This document shows positions 14,523-20,197 of a stretch of 20,197 nt of DNA, piece after piece. The translations under genes and the position numbers were made by a program. The notes under the pieces are model-generated. The model ran no database searches. It was not told where the DNA came from and saw only the letters and a program-made list of their open reading frames with translations. Within the stretch, counting starts at the first letter, position 1, and every line of letters starts with the position of its first letter. This DNA comes from Bacilli bacterium (GTDB taxonomy: Bacteria > Bacillota_I > Bacilli_A > RF39 > UBA660): NCBI GenBank assembly GCA_028703035.1, contig JAQVNR010000017.1, forward strand, positions 1 through 20,197, in the 5' to 3' direction.

Positions 14523-14551
14523 ATAATAGCACATAATTATTAATATTTAAA
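14523..14551 (-). promoter_or_regulatory. Candidate promoter upstream of the leader hairpin
   Basis: Minus strand TTTAAA (14551-14546), a 17-base spacer ending TGC and TATTAT (14528-14523) make a plausible extended -10 promoter. Transcripts would start near 14515 and include the hairpin at 14506-14475 before the ATG at 14457. The -35 overlaps the stop of the 192-aa gene. In such AT-rich DNA chance matches are common, so this is tentative. Confidence 0.4.
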
Positions 14552-15125
14552 TCTTTTTAATAAAATTTTTCTTGTTTACAACGTATAGCCCAGCACTTAA
14601 GAAAATTACTACTCCACTTAATACAATATAGTAAGTATTTATCCCTGTTTGAGGGTTATTCTCATCTTCGGTTTTATTACTATTTGAATTTGGATCAAAT
14701 GTATTACCATTTCTATTTAACAAGCAGTTAAATTGATCTATTCTAGTTGCATACACTGTTTTTAAATAATTTTCTTCTTGATTATTAGTAGAGCATGTTG
14801 TTCCTTCTACAAATGACTGCTCTTCTCCAATACCACTTTTAATTAGTTCTCGATATGGATTGGTATTACCATTAGCGCATGTAACGTTACTGTTTAGTGG
14901 TTTTATATCTTCGTGATGAGCAACACTAGTTAAACATGATATCTTAATACAACTTAAATAATATCCGTTACTAGCATTTGTATTAGACTCATTAAGAGCA
15001 AGCTGAGTATCACATTCAGCTTGGGTATCATATAACCCAGCTGGAGTATCACTCCTAACTTCAGCATTAACAACCGTTGGAATTATAAGTAGCAAGGCAA
15101 ACAATAAATATTTTAAATTCTTCAT
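14547..15125 (-). CDS. Secreted Cys-rich protein with an NPQTG sorting signal
   Basis: This 192-aa protein has a signal peptide (1-21, ends VVNA), a cysteine-rich ectodomain (about 22-140, with seven cysteines), an Asn/Ser-rich spacer and a C-terminal NPQTG (157-161). A hydrophobic helix (163-183) and the basic tail NKKNFIKKI follow. That tail is a sortase cell-wall sorting signal with Asn in the first position, where LPxTG is more usual. The ectodomain shares the NGYYxxCIKxxC and C-x-NGN pattern with the 387-aa protein, so the two heads are paralogous; this one is expected on peptidoglycan and the other in the membrane. AGGAGA precedes the ATG, and the gene begins 11 bases after the 918-aa gene. 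No sortase lies in the window. Confidence 0.75.
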   Translation of the reverse strand: MKNLKYLLFALLLIIPTVVNAEVRSDTPAGLYDTQAECDTQLALNESNTNASNGYYLSCIKISCLTSVAHHEDIKPLNSNVTCANGNTNPYRELIKSGIGEEQSFVEGTTCSTNNQEENYLKTVYATRIDQFNCLLNRNGNTFDPNSNSNKTEDENNPQTGINTYYIVLSGVVIFLSAGLYVVNKKNFIKKI

Positions 15126-15136
15126 CTTTTTTTCTC

Positions 15137-17893
15137 CTAATCTTCTATATAATTTTGAAGTTTTTTTCGTCTTTTACTAACCAATATTATTATACCACTA
15201 CCTAGGATAATAATACAACCAACTATCACAAGGGTTGTTTCTAACTTCTTATTATAAACATCTTTTATTATATCAACAGAGTATAAACCTGTATCTCCAT
15301 TTTCGGCAATTACTTTAACTCTTACGGTACTAAATGCTGTTAAATCATTATTACCATACATATAAACTTCTGAACGATTACTTTGAGGAGTTGCGGTTAA
15401 TAATAAAGTTTTTTCTCTTTTTATTTTTATAATATAATCTTCAACATCTGGATTAAAGTTAATATCATAACCCTTAACCGTTAATGTTTCAAGCATAGTA
15501 TTGCTTGATACTCCTAGACCATCTTCTTTTCTATTTATAAAGACATTATAAATTTTTGTAGCCAAGCCATTAGTTACTACTATTTCAATTTTATTAGCCC
15601 CAACTTTAAGTCCCTGGCTACCTTTAACTTCAACTGTTGCATTAGCGCTCTCTGGAAGAGCAAAAACAGTAGCAGATTCTATCTCATATTCAATTGCAAC
15701 TGAATAACTTAAATTTTCTTTATTAAAGCTTATTTCTGTTCCCGGAATAGTTAAAGAGCTTAAATAAGTACTACTTGAAATACTAGATGATGCATAAGCA
15801 CCTGTCTTGATAAATGTAAAGACATAATTTCTAGTTATTCCTGCCTCACTTATTGTTTTTAAAACAGCAGATGTAACATCTTCAGTAAGTGAAATAGTTC
15901 TTGGTTCATAGCCAGCAATAAATGCTGATTTATCACTTTCAAGTGTTCCATTAATACTAACACTAGTTGTGTTTTTGGGAATTGAAACTGTATAATCAGA
16001 AACATATGGATCAAAATTAATAGTTCCAACACCTAAAATTACATCTTTTAATACATTGACAGATTCTCGTGTATCAGTTCTATTTATTACAAATGTATAA
16101 GATCTTTGGGCACCTTTATTATTTTCAATTTTAATTATTGCTACATTACGTCCATAATCTAAGTCAATAGTTCTTGGTTCATAACCTTCAACATATTTTG
16201 CATCACTATTAGTAAGTGTTGCATAAAGAGAAACTGCATCACTATCAACTGTTAGTTCATAAGCTGTTGTAAATAAATCAAATCCCGTTGCAATTAATGA
16301 GTCATTCATTAATTGGTTAGATAATCTGACATATTTTTGAGAAGTTACACCGCCACCGTATACTAATCCATCTTCAGATTGAAGTGGACTTAATGAATTA
16401 GTTAAATCATCATTTGGTCCTTTTAGACCAACTTCAGCAGTAGTCGTAAGATCTTCACTATGAATTCTTAACATAACTGGATAACTAATTGATTTATCAT
16501 TAGTCATTGCCCAAGCAAAGTAAGTTCCGGTATGTTTTTGAACAGAAGCGATATATTCACTATTTTCAAATTCTTGCCAATCAGAATCTCTAGTTACAGC
16601 TTCACCTAAATTTATAATATAACCTTTTAAGCCAGTTTTAGTAGCACTATCTGTTCCTTGAATTGATATTGTACCAACGTTTTCTGAAGTAATTAAACTT
16701 TCTATTTCATGAACTTTTGGTTTATCAACAGAATTACATGTATATGTATATGTTCTATAACATGATTGAGCTTTATCATTATCAGTTAATTCTTTACAAG
16801 TATCATTTTCAAAGTCTGGTTTAATCACTCTCTGATAACCACTAGCGCATTTAAATATGTCTTTTTCATCTTTTCCATTTACTTCAAAATTACCTTTGCC
16901 ATCATATTCATAACAAACAGACATACTAGTTTCTTCATAAGACGTTTGATTTTTTAAAGCATCTGATGCCTCGCATTCAGTTGCTACACATACCGCCTCT
17001 GAAACTCCTATTTGCATGCGATCAACATAAATTGTTTCGTCCTTATAAGAAACTTCACAAAATTGATAAGAATCATCTATAATTTCTCCATATATACAAG
17101 CTTCATTTGGATGTTTTACGAAATCTAATCTAGCATTACATTCTAATTCTTTAAAATTAGTTTTACTAGTTACATCACTTTCAGAAGTATAATATATTGC
17201 CCCAGACCTAGCATATCTAACAATTGGGCAAGTAGGTTTTTCCTCCATTAATTTTTGTCTATATACTTTTGTTCCCGTAACTTTTATTCCATTAATTGAA
17301 GTTACATTACATGTAGCAGCATCACTTTGACTTTCATCACAAGTAGTAATAAAAACTTCATCACCGCAAGAAACTTTTTGATAATTAGCCGTTGCCTCGG
17401 TTCCAAAACCACTAACATATCTTGTTGCAGATATATTAGTTGGGATAGTTTCTGCTACTGGAACCTGCACTAAAGATGCAGAGACTGTTTCTCCTGGATT
17501 ACCAGTTGATTTCCAGCATGCATAATAAGTATCTGCTGATTCAGAATCTAAGTATAGTGTCTTTTTATCAACTTTTCCATTTGGGCAACCTGATTTTTCT
17601 GACCAACCTAAAAATATGTAGCCTGGTGCAGAAGGGACATAGTCAATTGTACACTCAGCAGTGCTACTAGAATATAGACAACTTTTAGTAATTGCCTCGG
17701 CATTTTTATTAGTTGGGATAGTTTCCTTTAATTTTACATTTAATGTTCCACTTAAGTTTGTTGCCACTTCTGTGACCACTACTGCTTTATTATTATAAAG
17801 TTTAGTATAACCAACAAGTACTGACCCGATTATTCCGATCATTAAAATAAATGATAGTAACTTTTTTATTTGATTTTTTTTCATTATTCTCAT
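15137..17893 (-). CDS. Large membrane-anchored surface protein with beta-sandwich repeats
   Basis: This 918-aa protein has an N-terminal hydrophobic signal or anchor (about 11-28) and an InlB/Listeria-Bacteroides-type repeat (about 60-128: GYIFLGWSE...YYACW). A cysteine-rich region follows (C72 to C386, 18 cysteines in all). Four cadherin-like beta-sandwich repeats lie at about 534-607, 615-697, 710-789 and 800-877. It ends with a membrane helix (about 887-906) and the basic tail SKRRKKLQ. Repeats 1 and 2 share GYEPRTI, and repeats 2 to 4 have the I-x-F-N/D-P-x-V-x-x-Y signature. Such proteins are adhesins or structural spacers at the cell surface. The ATG at 17893 has GGAGA eight bases upstream. 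The gene follows the dnaI terminator and shares a unit with the 192-aa gene. The ligand is unknown. Confidence 0.8.
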   Translation of the reverse strand: MRIMKKNQIKKLLSFILMIGIIGSVLVGYTKLYNNKAVVVTEVATNLSGTLNVKLKETIPTNKNAEAITKSCLYSSSTAECTIDYVPSAPGYIFLGWSEKSGCPNGKVDKKTLYLDSESADTYYACWKSTGNPGETVSASLVQVPVAETIPTNISATRYVSGFGTEATANYQKVSCGDEVFITTCDESQSDAATCNVTSINGIKVTGTKVYRQKLMEEKPTCPIVRYARSGAIYYTSESDVTSKTNFKELECNARLDFVKHPNEACIYGEIIDDSYQFCEVSYKDETIYVDRMQIGVSEAVCVATECEASDALKNQTSYEETSMSVCYEYDGKGNFEVNGKDEKDIFKCASGYQRVIKPDFENDTCKELTDNDKAQSCYRTYTYTCNSVDKPKVHEIESLITSENVGTISIQGTDSATKTGLKGYIINLGEAVTRDSDWQEFENSEYIASVQKHTGTYFAWAMTNDKSISYPVMLRIHSEDLTTTAEVGLKGPNDDLTNSLSPLQSEDGLVYGGGVTSQKYVRLSNQLMNDSLIATGFDLFTTAYELTVDSDAVSLYATLTNSDAKYVEGYEPRTIDLDYGRNVAIIKIENNKGAQRSYTFVINRTDTRESVNVLKDVILGVGTINFDPYVSDYTVSIPKNTTSVSINGTLESDKSAFIAGYEPRTISLTEDVTSAVLKTISEAGITRNYVFTFIKTGAYASSSISSSTYLSSLTIPGTEISFNKENLSYSVAIEYEIESATVFALPESANATVEVKGSQGLKVGANKIEIVVTNGLATKIYNVFINRKEDGLGVSSNTMLETLTVKGYDINFNPDVEDYIIKIKREKTLLLTATPQSNRSEVYMYGNNDLTAFSTVRVKVIAENGDTGLYSVDIIKDVYNKKLETTLVIVGCIIILGSGIIILVSKRRKKLQNYIED

Positions 17894-17921
17894 TAATTTT
17901 GTCTCCTATCTTATTAACATA

Positions 17922-17950
17922 AGTTTACAATAAATTATTTTTTAATGCAA
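17922..17950 (-). promoter_or_regulatory. Candidate promoter of the 918-aa surface protein gene
   Basis: Between the dnaI terminator and the ATG, minus strand TTGCAT (17950-17945), a 17-base spacer and TAAACT (17927-17922) give a weak vegetative-type promoter (three and four matches of six). A promoter is expected somewhere in these 70 bases because the upstream unit terminates; this is the best-placed match. Confidence 0.4.
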
Positions 17951-17956
17951 GCTAAT

Positions 17957-17986
17957 ATAAAAATGATAGTGACTATTATCACTATC
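17957..17986 (-). terminator. Intrinsic terminator overlapping the dnaI stop codon
   Basis: On the minus strand GATAGTGA (17986-17979) pairs perfectly with TCACTATC (17972-17965) across a 6-base loop, and the stem runs into ATTTTTATA. The stem includes the TAG stop of dnaI. This closes the replication unit before the surface-protein genes begin. Confidence 0.75.
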
Positions 17987-18899
17987 TTCTTCGGTTTTCA
18001 CTTATTAATTTTTCATTTTCAGTTAATTGTTTAATTCTTTCAACAATTCTTCTAGCTTTTATTTGTTCTTCACTAGACTTTTTTAAAATAAAGTGTTCTT
18101 CTAGTTCTTTGATTGTTAAATTAGAAGTAAAGAATGTTGATAATTTATTATCCATTCGATATTGAAGAATAGTTCCTAGTATTTCATCTCTGTTCCAAGA
18201 TGATACAGTTTCAGCACCAATATCATCAAGTAAAAGTAAATCAACTTTTTTTATTTCATTAATTCTACTCGCAAAATTATTATTTTCAAATGACTCTTTT
18301 AAACTTCTTAAAAGCTCCGGGTAGTAAACAATTACAACTGTATTATTTTCTTTAGATAGTTCATTAAGCAAAGCACTTATTAAATATGTTTTGCCTGAAC
18401 CAAACGATCCATGTAAATATAAACCTTTTAAATGTCTATCTTTTTGAAAATTATCATAAAACTTTTTTAACCATTTAATAATTCCTACTCTTTTAGCATC
18501 GTTTACATCAATATCTGACATTTTAGCTTTTCTTATTTCCAGTGGCATTTCAAAAAAGTTAGTTCTAATATTTTCTTGTTCTTTTAATACTTTCTTTTTA
18601 TATTTACAAGCAACATAATTAAAATCTAATTTATTGTTTTCTTGTTTAGGATAATAAACAAAACCATTTACTTTATTTTTACACATCATTAAGCTTTTAC
18701 ATTTAGCACAATTTCCTAATTCAGCAACTGTTTCTTCAAGTTTAGATGTATAATTAATAGCAATCTTTTCTTTAACTTTTATTGTATTAATTAATTTTTT
18801 AAATTCAGGTTTTTTTAGAGCTATTACATAAGCTTTTTTTAAAGTTCCATCTAAATCATACTTTTGGTATTGTTTTACTTCTTCATCTAATTTTTTCAT
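17982..18899 (-). CDS. dnaI: Primosomal protein DnaI, helicase loader
   Basis: This 305-aa protein, close to the usual Bacilli DnaI length, has an N-terminal helicase-binding region with a zinc-type cysteine set (Cys64, Cys67, Cys73 and Cys98). The AAA+ domain carries Walker A GSFGSGKTY (164-172), Walker B LLLLDDIG (221-228), a sensor-like FTSN (257-260) and the arginine-rich end IKARRIVERI (280-289). DnaI loads the replicative helicase onto DNA together with DnaB and DnaD. The gene starts 17 bases inside the end of dnaB, with AGGAG upstream, and ends in an intrinsic terminator. It appears intact and is a core chromosomal gene, which argues that the neighbouring secretion cluster sits in the chromosome. 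Confidence 0.94.
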   Translation of the reverse strand: MKKLDEEVKQYQKYDLDGTLKKAYVIALKKPEFKKLINTIKVKEKIAINYTSKLEETVAELGNCAKCKSLMMCKNKVNGFVYYPKQENNKLDFNYVACKYKKKVLKEQENIRTNFFEMPLEIRKAKMSDIDVNDAKRVGIIKWLKKFYDNFQKDRHLKGLYLHGSFGSGKTYLISALLNELSKENNTVVIVYYPELLRSLKESFENNNFASRINEIKKVDLLLLDDIGAETVSSWNRDEILGTILQYRMDNKLSTFFTSNLTIKELEEHFILKKSSEEQIKARRIVERIKQLTENEKLISENRRR

Positions 18900-20187
18900 C
18901 TTTTACTCCTATCCGAAATTCTTTAAGTAAGTTTTCCATTTCGGCTTTTTCTTCATTACTTATTTCATCAACATTATTATTTTGGTTAAACCAAACTGGC
19001 AGGGGTTTATCTGTTTTTTGTTTAACTCTTTTATTAGTTTTCTTATGTTCGGATTCGGCAACTTGCATCGCTTCTTCAGCTGTTTTTATACCAATTCTTA
19101 CCCACTGTCCCGCTATTGTCTCAACAAACCCTATTGTTAATTTATTATTATTAATTCTTAAAACATAATCTATTAAAACGTTGATAACGCCTGGAGGCAA
19201 ACTAAGTTCGATTGCCAGATATTCTAATAGTTTTAAATCTCTAGCAGTTGGATTAACATTTTTATATTTGTTTTTTAAAAAATCATATGGAGTTGTATTT
19301 TCAAAAATATAAATCATTTTACCGCGGTTAGATACATCACCCTCAGGTGTTTTCAAATGTTCTGGTTGAGTTCGATAAATTAAAGTAGGTAGTGAACCAC
19401 TGCTACTATATTCATAATACTTCCTTGTTTCTTTTAAAAGTAAGTCTTTATTTATTAAACCTTTTTCATCAATTGTAAGCCGAATTAAATCACTCATTTT
19501 AAGAGTATCTAAATTATAAACAAAGGCTAAGTTATTTATTAATTCTTTAGTTTTTTTAGATAATGCTTTTTCATTTAATACTTGATTAGGAATACTTGAT
19601 ATTAAAAGATCAAAATCAATAAGTTCAGCAATATTTATTTTTGATACTTCTTTTCTTTGAATTTCACTAGTACTATAGCCAGTTTTAGAAATACTTTTAA
19701 ATGTTTTATCCATAGTAAATGTTATATCTTCATAACTAGAATAATTAAAAACTAACTTTTTATATAAATTAAGTAAAGCCTCATATTCAATTACACCTAT
19801 ATTATTATATAAAACAATATTTAAAATTGGATGATTAAAAAACTCATAAGCTGAAAGCGGTGAAAATAGCTCATAAACATAGTTATTAATATTTTCTCCA
19901 CTTTTATAAAAGGTTTTTAAAAGTCCGACTGCCTCTAAGCCTTTTCTTGCCTCTTTTATCTCATTTAAATTAGATTTTAGTAAAGTCATTAAATGATGAT
20001 GAGTAAAATCTTTACTAATTAGCTCTCTTTTATCTAAATCACTCCATAAGGTTAAATATAAACTAGTTGCGATAGGTCCAATAATTGGTTCATATAAATT
20101 AATTATATTTTTACGTTCTATTTCAGTTAGAACCGTTTTATTAATGACAATATAAGAATCTGCTGGTAATAAACTTAGCTTTTTCAT
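18883..20187 (-). CDS. dnaB: Replication initiation and membrane attachment protein DnaB
   Basis: This 434-aa protein matches the Firmicute DnaB (not the helicase) in layout. An N-terminal winged-helix-type region (about 12-120: LYEPIIGPIATSLYLTLWSDL) precedes a divergent middle and a C-terminal DnaB/DnaD-type domain (about 296-375). The latter has YDFLKNKY, then PPGVINVLIDYVLRINNNKL and the conserved FVETIAGQWVRIGIKTAEEAM. It works with DnaD and DnaI to load the replicative helicase at origins and restarting forks. The ATG at 20187 has AGGTGG just upstream in the last ten bases of the window, and the stop overlaps dnaI. The charged C-terminal tail (380-434) is typical. Confidence 0.9.
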   Translation of the reverse strand: MKKLSLLPADSYIVINKTVLTEIERKNIINLYEPIIGPIATSLYLTLWSDLDKRELISKDFTHHHLMTLLKSNLNEIKEARKGLEAVGLLKTFYKSGENINNYVYELFSPLSAYEFFNHPILNIVLYNNIGVIEYEALLNLYKKLVFNYSSYEDITFTMDKTFKSISKTGYSTSEIQRKEVSKINIAELIDFDLLISSIPNQVLNEKALSKKTKELINNLAFVYNLDTLKMSDLIRLTIDEKGLINKDLLLKETRKYYEYSSSGSLPTLIYRTQPEHLKTPEGDVSNRGKMIYIFENTTPYDFLKNKYKNVNPTARDLKLLEYLAIELSLPPGVINVLIDYVLRINNNKLTIGFVETIAGQWVRIGIKTAEEAMQVAESEHKKTNKRVKQKTDKPLPVWFNQNNNVDEISNEEKAEMENLLKEFRIGVKDEKIR

Positions 20188-20197
20188 AGGACCACCT

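Overview
The window is AT-rich, densely packed DNA in which every convincing gene lies on the minus strand. It reads well with the standard bacterial code: UGA serves as a stop (dnaB and the 573-aa gene) and tryptophan is UGG. The dnaB-dnaI pair at the right end is typical of Bacilli. Together with the base composition and the surface-protein style (cadherin-like beta-sandwich repeats, an NPQTG sorting motif, cysteine-rich ectodomains), it suggests an uncultured gut-type lineage of Bacilli or the Mycoplasmatota neighbourhood. The taxonomic call is an inference.

Layout in the direction of transcription (right to left). (1) 20187-17982: dnaB and dnaI, replication-initiation genes, ending in an intrinsic terminator. 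(2) 17893-14547: a 918-aa membrane-anchored cysteine-rich surface protein with four beta-sandwich repeats, then a 192-aa protein with a sortase-type tail, followed by a strong hairpin. (3) 14457-12597: a 387-aa surface protein with a Thr-rich stalk and beta-sandwich domains, then a 236-aa cysteine-rich protein with a VirB2-like two-helix domain. (4) 12515-10756: a pilin-like 77-aa protein behind a perfect -10 promoter, a TadE-like 154-aa protein, and a TadZ/CpaE-like protein whose last 59 codons are displaced by a single-base frameshift. (5) 10689-10303: a second VirB2-like protein with its own promoter and terminator. (6) 10170-130: a long operon behind a good extended -10 promoter. It encodes a third VirB2-like protein, a VirB6/TrbL-like polytopic protein, a PrgI/VirB3-like protein, a VirB4 ATPase split into two overlapping genes, a two-domain wall hydrolase (M23 plus phage-lysozyme-like), two small VirB8-like membrane proteins, and an NlpC/P60 hydrolase with an SGNH domain that has lost its serine.

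My reading is that regions 2 to 6 form one chromosomal envelope-spanning apparatus. It combines the energising and channel parts of a type IV secretion system (VirB2, B3, B4, B6, B8-like, plus wall hydrolases) with Tad-pilus parts (TadE-like, Flp-like, TadZ-like) and cell-surface adhesins. No relaxase, VirD4 coupling protein, integrase, attachment site, TadA or TadB/TadC is in the window. It therefore does not look like a standard integrative conjugative element, but the left flank is not visible.

No RNA genes, CRISPR array or insertion sequence were seen. No gene-free stretch exceeds 135 bases.
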